Below, in pieces: positions 33,734-45,374 of a stretch of DNA of 64,000 nt (position 1 is the first letter of the stretch; each line of letters opens with the position of its first letter). This stretch comes from Tetraselmis striata (lineage: Eukaryota; Chlorophyta; Chlorodendrophyceae; Chlorodendrales; Chlorodendraceae): assembly GCA_006384855.1 (NCBI GenBank), contig VCJN01002755.1, positions 1 through 64,000 on the forward strand. Direction: 5' to 3'. Below the pieces are notes generated by a model, which was not told the origin of the DNA, searched no databases, and saw only the letters and a list, made by a program, of their open reading frames with translations. Both the position numbers and the translations under genes were made by a program.

Positions 33734-34825
33734 CTACTTTCTGGCCTTCTTGTTGCCGCCCTTGTTGCCGCCAGGCTTCCCGCCGGGCTTTGGGCCGCTA
33801 TCCCCCTTGCCCTTCCCCTTCCCCTTGACGCCACCTGGCGAGTGCCCCTTTGCCGCCAGCTTTCCCTTGGCCTTGGCCTTGCCGTTGCTCTCCGGCGCCC
33901 CGCGCCCACGCTTCTTGCCCGCGCCGCCCTTGGCCTTGGCCTTGCTCGCCACGCCGGCGCCAAACACGTCCTCGTCCTCGTCCTCGTCCGACAGCTCGTA
34001 CGCCTGCAGCTCGTCCTCGCCCACCTCGTCCTCGCTGGCCATGTTGGAGTAGGAAGGCACCGCCGCCTTGAAGGGCGTCGCCACCCCTTCCGCGCCGCCC
34101 TCCTCCTCCTCAGACTCCTGCTCCTCCGAGCCGCCGTTCCCAAAGCCCGCCGGCGCCTCGAGCCCCTCGCCGTCCTCCTCCTCCCCGCCGCCGCCGTCCT
34201 CCTCGTCGTCGTCCTCGTCCACCTCCACCGCCGACGCCGCCACCATCGCGCGGCGCTGCTTCCCCTTCTCCGTCAGCTCCGCCGCCAGGCGCTGCAGCGC
34301 GTTGGCCTTGGGCCCGCTGGCGTCGCCCGCCTCCATGAAGGCCGACACCTGCGCCAGGTCCTTCGGGCTGAACTCCGTCGCTTCGCGCCGACGCACCACG
34401 GCGGCCGCCGTCTTCTCCACCGCGTCCAGAACCTGCCCCACAGAACGCAGGCAGGCGCCGTGAGAGGTCGAATGGGTCAGCGAGTTTGTGGTTGGGCGTA
34501 TATATCTACCGCCCGCGACTACTCGCAACAGTACAGTGGCGGAGGTGTTCCAGGTATTTTCGAGTGGAAATGCTCCGAAACCATGCCACCGAGTTGCTCT
34601 CACGGCAATGTTTTTTGGTCACTTTACCGTCGTGATGACGTATTTCATTAAGTGAAAACCTCATACTAATAAACTAAAACCTCGCATTAAAATATATAAA
34701 TCTTATTACATGAAATGGTTATACTACAAACATAGTAAATAAGGAATTAAAGATTGTATACTGTATCGCAACACGGAACTGCCAGGCAGACACCGTTGGC
34801 CGCTGAGCAATCAAACAGGGGGGGG

Positions 34826-34860
<35 letters not shown>

Positions 34861-37800
34861 GTGGGGTGGCAGGTGGGGGGGGGGGGGGGGGGGGGGGGGG
34901 CGGGCGGGGCACACGCGCGCACCTGCTTGGCGGAGCGGCGGAAGCGCTCCACCGCGCAGCCCTTGACGAAGCGGCGCAGCGCGATGGCGGTGGTGTTGCT
35001 GACCTCCGGGAAGGCGACGTGGTTGGCCCACTGCGCGAGGTGGGCCGCCAGCATCTCCATCACGCTGGCCACCACCTCCTCCTGCAGCACCGCGCTCCGC
35101 AGCAGACGCTTGCTGATGCGCAGCTGCAGGCCCAGGTTGGGCAGCTGCCCGCCGGGCGCAGGCTTCTTGCTCAGCTCCGCCCAGTTGAGCACCTGAGCCG
35201 CGCCGGCAGTCGCGTCAGTTTCGAAGCGAGGAACGGGGAGAGGAGGAGGAGGAACCACCGGCTTCGGAGGGGTTTGAGGGTTGGGAGGGGTTTTCAGAGG
35301 GGTTTAAACCTGAGGCGGGGGGGGGGGGGGGGGGAGGCACCAGCCCACAGGTAGCGCACTGCCGGTACGAGGTGGACTGGGCAGGCGGGTGGATTTCGGA
35401 CGTGTGGATGCGCGGGTGCGGCCCCGCTGCCCGTCAGTTGCCGTGCTCATACGCCTCGAACAGATGCCGTGATTATACACCTCATTTTGTACATATTATG
35501 CATGCATCATCCAGTCTGTCATTCAATCACTGAACACCCCCCCCCCCCCCCCCCCCAATTATGAATGTCGATGTGCCTAGAATAACAGGACGCCAACGCT
35601 TCCCTCTGATGGCGATGATTAACCTGTCAAATCATTGGCAGCAGCTGCGAGCTCCATACCACACGCGCCGCATTCTCATGAGAACTGTTTAACATGGCGC
35701 GGTGACGCCAATCGGTATCATTCCCCAGGTGCGGGGAGGGATACATAGTGACGGATGGTCCAAAGAATATGCGGTGGCATTTATCGATACCCACTTAACC
35801 GGGCACGCGTAGCTGTCTATATCATGCACCACGGGTGCCCACTCACCTACAGGGACACTTGCTTTAGTTTCAGGTGCAGTTGACCTCTGACAGGTTGGGC
35901 GGGTTCTTATTCGCAGCGGTCGTATCACCGCGCCGGCACCCGCAGAGAGGGAGGGAGAGAGCGAGCGAGAGAGACAGAGAGACAGAGAGGTACACAGCTG
36001 CATCTGGACAGTGCGAGCACGCGGCGCTGCTGTGTGCATTTTTATAATCGTCATATCAGTCTGAGCGTCGGCGCAGATTTCAGTCAATGTGTGGCTGGAC
36101 GTATAGGGAGTTGGGGTCCAGAGGCCTTGCCCGGGAGAAGGGGAGGGGGAAGGGGGTAGGGGCGGAGGGGGGGGTGGTTACGTAAGATGTGGCGTGGCGA
36201 CACGCTGGTAAGGACCATTATCGAGTGCATGCTTGGGAGGGGGGGGGGGGGGGGCGCATGGGGCGCGCTCACCTCCAGCAGCAGCGGCGCCAGCGGCAGG
36301 AAGTAGCCGGTGGCGGTGCTGAGGCTGGCCAGCGCGGAGAGCAGGCGGAGGCGCAGCGGGAAGTAACGCGGCGTGGGCACCAGCCGCACCGCGCCCATGA
36401 GCAGCTGCGCCACGGGGTAAACCAGCGGGCGCAGGCCCTCGTCGCCCGCGTGCGCGCCGAGCACCTTGGCCCACAGCTCCAGGCAGTTGATGTACTGCCA
36501 GCAGTAGACCTCCAGGAAGGCGTCCTTGGTCTTGGTGTTGAGCGCGGCGCGCATGGTGACGGCCAGCTGGCGGATGAAGCCGAAGGCGTGCAGGTACGAG
36601 GCGTCTGCGTTGATGCCCCACAGCTCGCTGATGCACGAGGCCATGAAGGAAATGTGCGGCACGCTGCCTGCGCGGCAGACGCGCAGGGAGAGGGATGTCG
36701 GGAGGGGAAGGTTGAGCCACGCACGCATGGCAAAGTGAAGATGTCAAGGGCGGCGAAATGGCAGGGATGGCGATATATACTTCCGCGAGGCGCAGGGACT
36801 CGACAGTCTACCACGATGGAAGTTCGACAATTATAAATAAAATAGAAATGAAATGGAATGGAAGAAAATGTTTTGGTAGTTTGGACTATTTTGAACGAAA
36901 ACTGACAGACACATCTTACTCGTATTGCAAATCGATTTCGGGAAGCACTAAAGTACATTTTATAATTTAGTGCCTCTTTATTCAGAAAAGTATGCACGCA
37001 TTGTTTGCAATTAGGTGGTGATACCGGGCTGCGGACCGAGGTGCGACGATAAGATTATGTCAAGCACACTGACACCGATTACGCGTGTTAAGCAGGGCGA
37101 GTACTCCTGGTATTAGGTGCAATCCGTATCAGATCGGATTTGACTGCAATCTTTACACAGTACAGATAACTGCGCGCATACGACGCGTACATGTACTGCT
37201 AAGGAGTACACAGCGCGTTTGGTAAGGAATACAAACCAAGCCGTGTAATCGGGTAGAGACAGGAATGATCACATAACCCTTAATGTCACGTCTAAATAGT
37301 CTATCATGATGGACCTTCAGCAATGATGTAAGAATACTTAAAGACTAGGTAAGAAAGAAAGAAAAACGCTAGAAGGGTGGCAAAGCACGGCCAGGCACCG
37401 CCGTTTAACTTTGCCACCTACACGCTATCATCTATGAGCGTGAGGTGGCGGCAAGGAAGAGAGGGTGGGGGGACGCACCTGCGTTGACAAACTTGGCGTT
37501 GGTGGTGAACTGCTTGTAGGCGCCCTTGAGGATGGTGTCCAGCGCGGGGTCGGGCAGCAGCAGCGCGCCCTGCCGCAGGAACAGGATCGCCTGGATGCGC
37601 GCCTTGCTGTCGCTGGAGCCAAAGATGCCGAGCACCGCCTGCGCGCCGGGCAAACACAACAAGTGCGGCGCCCTCTTAGTCCACATCATTCTGCAACATC
37701 GAATGAGATAACAACGGGGCTCCGCAGGGCCAAGTGGGTATTCCATTGTGGTCCAGCGACGCAAATTGGCCATCGGCCGTATTCGACGGTACGGATGCCG

Positions 37801-40800
37801 GCGCGGGAAAAAGAGTACTGCCAATAGCAACCTCTTGACCCTGTCAAGAGGTCAAATCTACACGAACCCATAGCAGGACTATAGAAAACATGGTTATGGG
37901 CCGAATGCAACCCAAAATTGAGGTTTAAAGTACAAAGGCTCTTATAGGTCCGTCGGCAACCGCACTACATTGGCACTGTAGTGGGTAGCTTCCCCCTCTC
38001 TTTCCAATACACACACACATGCACACACATGCACAAACGTACATACCCATACTGTTGTTTCGCACACACACACACACACATGCATGAAGGTACGACACAC
38101 ATCATCATGGGGCTCAGGTCATAGGCGGCACGCTTCCCAGTCGAGTCGCTCATCGGCATGGCTGGAGCCCGGATACATCTGCCCGCCGCACCTTGAGGTA
38201 CATCTTCTGCAGCCGCTCGCACGCCCCGAGCAGCGGCATGCTCGCGCGCACGCGGCGCAGGATGAAGGCCACCAGCGTGGGGTCGGTGGTGGTGCCCAGC
38301 AGGTGCAGGCTGTTGCCCAGGAAGCTCTTCACCAGCGGCTGCACCTTCTTCCAGCTGCGCGGCGACATTGGGCGCACGGGGGGTGTCATTGCCGCACACC
38401 ACAATCGTACAATGCATGCCGTGGCTCCGAAACCACTGCTGCCAAAGTTCAAGGGGGAATGAAACACGGAGTGTATCGCCACTGCTGACGTGTTTCGTTG
38501 TTTCCACCTCCAACCTGTATGTAGGTAGGTAGGTACGTGGATTCGACCCTCCGAGCCCGAAGGTCATATCAGGGGCAGCCAAGGGGCATTTTACGCCACC
38601 ATAGCCATAGTTGGACTGTGAGAGTGGACTTTGTGTAGAGGCTTGGGCGGGCATGACGCCAACGTTATCCTTGAAGCGGCTAATGTTACAAGAGGTCCAA
38701 CGCAACCACCAGTAACACTTGGTACTGTCTATGGGCGCCGGCGTGGCTATGAGAACACTGCGAACACGGACCTCCCGGAGGTCAAGACTGTCGCGGAACC
38801 ATAGCCAATGTTCGTATAGGTTGCATGCAGGCCCGAATTGAGGCTTATCATGTAAGGGTTCTTATGGGTGCGTCGGCACCCGCGTATACTTGCTTTGACC
38901 CCTCCCGCCTCTACATCTCCCCCAGGCAGCAAGCAACAGGCATCCCGACTGGGGGTGATTGGCACATGCCGAGATGCCGCAGCACACAGCAAGGCTTGAA
39001 AGCGGGGTCCCCCGAGGGTTTTAGGGTTTGGAGGTTTAAGGGTTTTCTGAGGGCCGCGACGCACCGGCTGTTCTTAGGCAGCTTGGCGGCGTCCCCCGGC
39101 GCGTCGTCCGCCGGCTCGCCCATGCTCAGCATGCCGCGGAAGATGGCGTCCACCTGCTTGAGCACAAAGAGCATGATGGAGTTGAAGCACTTGGAGGACG
39201 CGATCTTGACGTCGTCCACCTCCTCGCCGTCGCCAAAGTGCGTCGCGGAGCGGTACGCCTGTGGCAGCGCCCGCGGTGTCAGGGCCGCGGAGGGCAGCGC
39301 CACCAGGGGCTGGTGGGGTACATTGCACGCGGCATGCCGCCCATCTGCTTGACAAAGGTCGTTGTAGGATTTAGGGCTGATTTAGGGCTGGATTTAGGCA
39401 GACGATACGTCAGATTATTCTAGGCTGAAGATTTATTAGAATGTAGGGTTTGATGATGATTTATGCTGGCGATGTACCAGATTTAGGCCGACGACATGTG
39501 TGGTATATTGGACGTAGGTGTAGGCGACAGGCGTCGGGATTGCGATTAGGGTTTGCGATCCGTTGATTGTTTTAGGGCTTGTGAGTGGCTCGCGTATTCA
39601 AGGTGGATATCAAACGATTTGCCAGTCCTGTCCTGAGGGGCGGGAAAACACCAATACGCTCTGCTGATGGGTTTCGAGTCCGAAACTGCATGGTTGTCAT
39701 CATCAAATTTTGGGACTTATGGCTTGGACGTATAGGTCATGCATAGGATTTGGCTGACTAGTGGCTGAGGGAGCAGAGGAGGAAGAGAGGGGGGGGGGGG
39801 GGGGGGGGGGGGAAGCATGTGTCGGCAGGCGGCAGACCTGCATCAGGAAGCGCAGCGAGCGGATCTTGCCGGCCTTTGCTTGCCTGCAACACCAGTCACA
39901 CGGGGTGCGAGTCAGCGCCGCCAGCCCGACACACCAACCGCCGCGAAGGCCCCCCTAATTCCCCCCCCCCCTCCCCCCCCCCACACACACACTGACAGAT
40001 CCCTTTTACGGCAGCCTGCGGGAGGGCGGGGCGGTGTGGGGCGGGCCCGCACTTGCACCAGTTCTCCACCACGGCGGTCGTGATGACGCGCTCCGCCTTG
40101 TCCGCACGCCGCTTCCCCGCCGGCTCCGCGTCCTCCTCCTCTGCGGCAAGGAGAGCCGGGAGGAGGAGGAGGACGAGGGGGGGGGGAGAGGGAGGAGATG
40201 GGGTGTGGGGATCAGGATCACGCAGGGCAGGTGGCAATGGCCCGGGCATACTGCGTGGGCGGGGGCAGGAGGGGGGGGTGGGTGTAGGGCTGACTGGGGT
40301 ACTGTGACGCAAGCGCAGCGTGCCGCCCTCAGACGTGCGCGCCCAATGCACAATGCCCGGCTTGCCCCATCAGCATGCTTAACATCCTCAAGCCACGTCC
40401 GCAGGGCACGTCATCGGCGACGGACACCCGGGCCAGCAAGAGGACCGCCGCATCAGCCCCCGGCTGCATGCCGTGAAAGTGCCTTCCCACAGCCTACGCC
40501 TACCCACCTCTTCCGGGATGCTGAGACTTTGCAGCTAATCCTCGTGTGGGTGAGAGAAGAAGAGGACAGGGGAGAAGGGTTTGGGGGGGGGGGGGGGGGG
40601 GGGAAGCATGTGCGCCTGGGCGATCCCCGCCGGCAACCCGGGGGCTTGACGGGGTGGCCGCCCACGGCGGCTGGGGGTTTGCTGTGCCTCCAATTCTGAG
40701 CGGACGCCACTCATCTGGGCGGATGCCAGTGGCCCGAGTACCTTTGGAGGGGAGTGGGTGGTCCAGGGTGGCGCGGGAAGGGGGGGGGGGGGGGTGGCGA

Positions 40801-41081
40801 TGGGGATGGCGGCAGAGAGAGGGAGAGAGAGAGAGAGGGGCGGGGGGGGGGGGGAGAGGGGAGAGAGGGGGGAGAGGGGGCCATTGGGAGGGAGGGGCGG
40901 AGGGCGCACCGTCAGACTCGGCGCCCGCCTGCTCCTCCTCGGCCTCCTTCTCCTCTGCATCGCTCTCCTCCTCCTCCTCCTCCTCGCCGCTCTCGTCGTC
41001 CGAGCCGCCGAAAGCCAGCAGGTCCTTGTCGGTCGCCTGTTGCCAAGCGCCCCCTTGGCGTTAGTCCATGCCCTTCCCGTG

Positions 41082-41115
<34 letters not shown>

Positions 41116-42151
41116 CTCTGGAATGCGGGCGCACCTGCAGGTAGGCGTAAAACTCGGGGTCCCGCTCCCGCAGCGCGTCCAAGTCCTGCTTGTGCTTAGA
41201 GATGGCGGACGATAGCTTGGCGTTCTGCGCGCCCACCTCGCCCACGTCCTCTGCGGACCCCCAGAAGCGGTCCCAAGTCAGCACGGCATCTCCCCTCCCC
41301 CGGCCCGCCCCACAAGCGCCCCAATGCTGCGCCGCCACGTGCAGCCAGCAGCGGAGCGCCGCCTCACTCACCGTCGTCAGTGTCCGCCTCGACCTGCGCC
41401 ACTCCCGCGTCCTCGCCCTCGCCCTCCTCGTCCTCCCCATCCTCCTCCCCCTCGCCCTCCTCCTCCTCCTCCTCGCCGCTGTCCTCACCGTCCTCCTCCT
41501 CGCCCTCCTCATCGCTGACCGCGTCAAAGCCGCCGTCCAGGAACTCGTCCATGCTCATCTCCTCCACGCTCTTCTTGGCTGCACAAAGTAGCCCAGGCTG
41601 TCAGGACAGGGCCGTGCCGGGGGCGCAAGATGGCGCACGCTCAGGGCAGACTGAACCTTCTCCCACCACCCCATGCCAGATGGTTGACATGAGTGGGCTA
41701 CCCCCCCCCCCCCCCTCTCAAACAAACGAACCTACGTGCACACAGTTACCTTCCCTCCAAAATCTCCTTCCTATGAGTGATGCCTAATGCGCCCAGTATG
41801 CACAGGTACCCAACCCTTGCTAATGCGTAACATATTCAGACATTCATCCACCACCGATGCCCCCTCAAAGCCAACTCCACAACCGAAAGTAAACCAGGCC
41901 AAGCCAGCAGCTTTCGCCTGGCGCCACCGCCACGAGAGACTGCCGGGTCCGTCCGTGGGTGCGGTACGCCGACAAGGCGGCAGGACCGCCGTACCCTGCG
42001 GCGCCTCGTCCTCGGCGGCGTCGCGCTCCTCGGCGGCGCCGCCATCCCGCTCCGCCCCGCCCTTGCGTGGCGTGAAGCGCTTCCGCTTGCTCGCCGACCC
42101 CTTGGCCACCTTGCGCAGGAACTTGGTGGTGCGCTTGGTCGCCTTCGCCAT
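33734..42151 (-). CDS. NOC2: Nucleolar complex protein 2 homolog (ribosome biogenesis)
   Basis: There are twelve exons: 42151-41995, 41578-41372, 41250-41135, 41036-40910, 40140-40053, 39883-39838, 39258-39065, 38354-38192, 37638-37479, 36667-36273, 35192-34923 and 34432-33734. Every phase agrees, giving 873 residues (yeast and human proteins are 710-750). The chosen ATG gives MAKATKRTTKFLRKVAKG, a typical basic NOC2 start; an in-frame upstream ATG at 42313 is less likely. Acidic tracts follow (residues about 70-180). The NOC2 core then includes RSWKKVQPLVKSFLGNSLHL, TDPTLVAFILRRVRASMPLL, YKQFTTNAKFVN, PHISFMASCISELWGINAD, QYINCLELWAKVL, LRISKRLLRSAVLQEEVV, LAAHLAQWANHVAFPEVS and VERFRRSAKQ, with TEFSPKDLAQVSAFM after it. 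The long Lys/Gly/acidic tail is nucleolar-like. NOC2 pairs with NOC1/NOC3 to escort pre-60S particles from nucleolus to nucleoplasm. Several introns contain repeats. Confidence 0.93.
36790..37440 (+). repeat. Dispersed repeat copy A inside a NOC2 intron
   Basis: It shares with 45375-45880, in the same order: CAGTCTA..GATGGAAGTT, AACTGACAGACACAT, CGTATTGCAAATCGATTTCG, AGTATGCACGCATTGTTTG, then AAAAACGCTAGAAGGGTGG and CACGGCCAGGCACCGCCGTT. This copy is about 650 bp, longer than copy B, and includes an internal partial duplication of its 5' part near 37300. It lies in the intron between the exons at 37479 and 36667. I see no coding capacity, so it is probably a non-autonomous element. Confidence 0.75.
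37894..37962 (+). repeat. Dispersed repeat end, NOC2 intron copy 1
   Basis: GAATGCAACCCAAAATTGAG, then GGCTCTTATAGGTCCGTCGG; a diverged relative of the 38817 and 26746 copies. Confidence 0.55.
38817..38884 (+). repeat. Dispersed repeat end, NOC2 intron copy 2
   Basis: AGGTTGCATGCAGGCC, AATTGAGGCTTATCA, then GGTTCTTATGGGTGCGTCGG; closest relative of the 26746 copy. Confidence 0.65.
39618..39655 (-). repeat. Copy of the GGACAGGACTGG dispersed repeat (NOC2 intron)
   Basis: TTGCCAGTCCTGTCCTGAGG followed by GGCGGGAAAA matches the reverse-orientation copies at 2735 and 13440. It sits among TTTAGGG/GATTTAGGGC-like sequence at 39360-39600. Confidence 0.6.
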
Positions 42152-42988
42152 GCTGCCTACACGAGCGCTGCCGTCCGACTGCTTGGCGGGTAGGTTAGTC
42201 CGCTGCGGCTGGGCTTCACTACTCGCGGGGGTCGTCGTTGCCTTTGTCGAGATACAGGTAATACGAAGGCCGGCGCGGCGGCGGCAGCGATCGGCCGCGC
42301 GTGGGACGACCATCGGCGGGCGCCGCCGCTCGGCTGATGTTACATGTAGCCATTAGGGATGGCGTCCAGAGAAAGCACGGAACAAGAGGAGTTGAAACAA
42401 GCAGGACCTAATAAAACCCCAAGATAGCCCTACAAGGACAACCCGCCTCTGCTCGGCTGTCGTCGGCGGCGTGACAATCACCCCGAAAAGTGATTTTGAC
42501 AACGCGCGCACTGTCGGCGGCCGGCCGCTGATGATGCCGCCGCCGATCGAAGAGAATGCTCTGCCCTGCGTGACTATTCGAGGAAGGCCACCAGGGTTTG
42601 GCAGCCCGAAGAACATACACATTGGTGTGCATCCGCTGGGTTTCTGACAATTTAATAAAAGCAGCGACCTAGGTTACAAGCTCTATATAAGATTACAATC
42701 TGCAACTCCGTCGCCACGCACGAGTACCCAGCGACTACAATAAACAACCCAGGCAGGGCAGCAACTCGCGCACTACCGCCGAGAAAAAACAACCCGAGCA
42801 GCGACGAGCGTTTGACGAGCTCGACGAAACGACGACCTCATCAACAGCGCCGAGCACCGATGGGTGGTCGCTGCTGACGCGACGAAAACAATGCTGAGTA
42901 GGGTGTTGGTTTCGGCGCGAAACCACCAGTCGCTGCCTAGGCACCCCCCCTCCCCAGCGCAAGGCCGCAGCAGGCGTCGCGCCTTTCG
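42152..42988. promoter_or_regulatory. Divergent promoter region, NOC2 / methyltransferase
   Basis: 837 bp separate two genes transcribed in opposite directions, so this should hold both promoters and 5' UTRs. It lacks long homopolymer tracts, unlike most non-coding DNA here. I see no unambiguous core-promoter motif. Confidence 0.4.
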
Positions 42989-44062
42989 ATGCGCACACCC
43001 GCCGGCGACACCGCGGGCCGCCCCCCAAACACTCGCGAATCGGACGAGGAGTTTGTCTACCTTGTGGGCGGGCGGCAGCGGCTATGCCTGCAGCAGCGCC
43101 GGTCGCTCGGCCTCGGCTGGCAGCTGTGGCCCGCGGCGCGGGTGCTGGCGGACCTCCTGGTCGCCTCGCCGGCCTTAGTGCACGGCAAGCGCGTGCTTGA
43201 ACTTGGCGCGGGGTGCGGGCTGTGCGGGCTGGTGGCGGCCGCGCTCGGCGCCTCGGCGGTGGAGCTCACGGACGGGGCAGAGCAGGTGGTGGCGCACCTC
43301 CGGCGTAACGTAGAGGCCAATGCCGGCCCGCCTAGTGACGGCCCTCCTCCTCAAACCAGCACCGCTGTCGCGGACAGAGGCGGCATGGGCGCCACAACGG
43401 GCAACAAACAACAAGTGGACGAGGCTGAGACAGGTAGTAGTGAGCCTCCCGACCGCGTCTCCCTGCAAGACTGTGGATACAAACCGGACGCCATCGTGCC
43501 GGCGCAGAGCTATCTGCCAGTCTGCGACACCGAGACACAACAAAAACGCTCCCGGGTGCCGCCCGCACCCCAGGCAGCGCAGGCGGGCGTTGGCAGCGAG
43601 GCCAACGGGGGTGCGCGGTGCCGGGTTTACCAGCTGGACTGGACAGAGCCGCCGCCGGCACGTGACGCGCTGCCCGACGTCGTGCTCCTCAGCGACTGCA
43701 CGTACTGGCAGCACCTCTTTGGCCCGCTGTGCCGCACGCTGCTGCTCACCTGCGGCCCAGCAACGACGGTGCTGCTGGCGCACGCGGAGCGCCGCCCGAG
43801 CGTGGAGGCGGAGGTGTTTGACCGGCTGCGGGCGGACTTTGAAGTGGAGCTGCTGCGGGAGGAGGTGGTGACCCAGGTGGGCAAAGGCGGCAGCTGCCTG
43901 CCCGTGCGGGTGTTTTCGCTGGAGGTGCGGCGGGGGCTGGACATCCGCCGGCGGCGGGAGGAGGCGCTGGCGGAGACGGAGCACGAGCGCACGGACCCGG
44001 CGGCGCTGCTGGAGCGGCTGGACATGATCGAGCGCGACATGGACAGCATCGTGGCGGAGTGA
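42989..44062 (+). CDS. METTL21/Methyltransf_16-type protein lysine methyltransferase
   Basis: A single exon from ATG 42989 to TGA 44060-44062 encodes 357 residues. After a short disordered leader comes the seven-beta-strand SAM methyltransferase fold of the METTL21 kind: LGLGWQLWPAARVLADLLV, motif I VLELGAGCGLCGLVAAALGA (about residue 69), VELTDGAEQVVAHLRRNVEA, then after a long low-complexity insertion (about 110-210) YQLDWTEPP, the post-motif VVLLSDCTYWQHLFGPL, and TVLLAHAERRPSVEAEVFDR. This family trimethylates lysines on chaperones or translation factors; the substrate here cannot be told. The C-terminal 50 residues are charged and helical. It is intronless, unlike its neighbours. The fold is confident; the subfamily is moderate. 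Confidence 0.85.
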   Translation: MRTPAGDTAGRPPNTRESDEEFVYLVGGRQRLCLQQRRSLGLGWQLWPAARVLADLLVASPALVHGKRVLELGAGCGLCGLVAAALGASAVELTDGAEQVVAHLRRNVEANAGPPSDGPPPQTSTAVADRGGMGATTGNKQQVDEAETGSSEPPDRVSLQDCGYKPDAIVPAQSYLPVCDTETQQKRSRVPPAPQAAQAGVGSEANGGARCRVYQLDWTEPPPARDALPDVVLLSDCTYWQHLFGPLCRTLLLTCGPATTVLLAHAERRPSVEAEVFDRLRADFEVELLREEVVTQVGKGGSCLPVRVFSLEVRRGLDIRRRREEALAETEHERTDPAALLERLDMIERDMDSIVAE

Positions 44063-44179
44063 CTGGCATGCCTATCCGGCATGCCCCTCAAGCGGCCGTC
44101 TGGATGCGAGACAGTTCCAAACAGTTCCCTGCGTCCGCCGCGCATTAGGGGCCCTGTGGAAGCATCGCCAGCGGCGATT

Positions 44180-44620
44180 TTCATCACCCGGGACCGAAGC
44201 ATGGGGGGGGATGGGGCAGCTCGCGGAGGTCATCTGGAGCCGCTGCAGTGGGCAATGGGGCAGGGCTGCAGGAGACCAGCGCTGCGGCTGCGGAGTAAGG
44301 GGGCACCTGCATGTGTTGCGGTGGCCGAGGGAGCAGGGCTGTCCCTGAAACGATCCTCCCTGCGCCATGGCGACCAAGGGGAGGCGGTTCGCGGCGTCGC
44401 AGTGGGCGCACGAGCAGGGCTGCCGCTGGGGGCCTGAGAACTGCAACCAGGCAGCTCGCGGAGGCCATCTGGGGCTGCTGCAGTGGGCGAGGGGCCAGGG
44501 CTGTCCCTGGGATGCAGGCGAGTGTCGTGACTTGGCGGAACGGAAGCGGCACGGCGCCATGGGGCAGCGGACTGAGCGGCTCCTCCAGATTGCGGCTGCA
44601 CGGTTGGATGTGGTTGGGTT
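44180..44620 (+). pseudogene. Decayed ankyrin-like repeat fragment (GHL..LQWARGQGCPWD type)
   Basis: Two clear repeat units are visible, RGGHLEPLQWAMGQGC at about 44219 and RGGHLGLLQWARGQGCPWDA at about 44457, with a weaker one between (ASQWAHEQGCRWGPENCNQA). Units sit in different frames, so the open frame is broken. This repeat style (HLEVLQWAR..GCPWD) is common in large algal ankyrin-like families. It lies just after the methyltransferase gene, on the same strand, and ends in non-repeat sequence near 44620. It is most likely a pseudogene fragment. Confidence 0.6.
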
Positions 44621-45134
44621 TGTAGCCGCTTTGCGCCGGTGGGTCTGTGCCCGAGCGGCGGCGGCTGGCTGGGGTGGAGATAGTGCAGCAGATGGGGCGG
44701 CATGGAGACCCCTGCCCCTGGTGCGACTGAACGGCTGACGGCAGCCAGGAGAAGGAGGGGATGGGATGAGATGGGCCCCGGTGGCATGTGTGCGTGTTGC
44801 TGTGGTGTGTGTGCGGGGGGGTATAAGTGTGGTGAATTCCGCTGACATGCGGCTACTCATTGCGGGCAGAGGTGGGAGGGCTAGGCGGCGCCTTGCCCCC
44901 CTTGCCCGGGGCACGTTGGAGCAGCAGAGCCACGCGAGGCGGCAGAAGAGGGAGTGCCTGGGATGGAGCCGTCGCACCGTGATGGTGCAAGAAAGCGGGC
45001 GAGCGCGTGCCGGTGCCGGTTCCATGATTGATCACCCATGCATGCATAGCCTGGTCGGTCGCCCCGCAAGTGGTGGGCACCCGCCTCATACTTCCTCCCC
45101 TCCCACAGGCGACGGATATCTGCAAATCCACAAG

Positions 45135-45210
45135 GTGCATTCCTTGTCCGCTCGGTCAAGCGGTGGTATCTCATCCGAGAGGTCCCGGGTTCGATTCCCG
45201 GTTGATGCAC
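45135..45210 (+). other. tRNA-like sequence, probably a degenerate tRNA or tRNA-derived element
   Basis: It contains an intact B box (GGTTCGATTCC) in a perfect 5-bp T-arm (CCGGG/CCCGG), a D-arm-like hairpin (CCGCT/AGCGG) and ends that pair (GTGCATT with GATGCAC). However, the anticodon arm is collapsed to TCTC-ATCC-GAGA with only a four-base loop, and two unpaired bases separate T-arm and acceptor. A working tRNA is unlikely. It could be the head of a SINE-like repeat, since dispersed repeat copy B starts about 165 bases downstream. Confidence 0.4.
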
Positions 45211-45374
45211 TTATTACCCTTCGGGGATCGAATGAGGCACTGGTCTAAGGGCTATGCCAGACCTACAACTGCAGTTGGTCCAAGAGGTCGAGTGCTGGGG
45301 CGGCCGCGGCCGATGCCCCGGGGCGAACTCTGCCACTGCAAATCGCAGACAAGACCAGCTTTTAGCTTCCGGGA

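Noticed and set aside
33623..34651. 342-codon plus ORF, Leu/Arg/His-rich
   Set aside because: It is the antisense shadow of the last NOC2 exon, whose acidic and Lys-rich codons read as Leu/Arg on the other strand.
40535..41527. 330-codon Arg-rich minus ORF
   Set aside because: Wrong-frame reading across several NOC2 exons and introns; the phase-consistent NOC2 model explains the DNA.
43175..43984. 269-codon minus ORF
   Set aside because: Antisense shadow of the methyltransferase gene; the sense frame has clear SAM-binding motifs.
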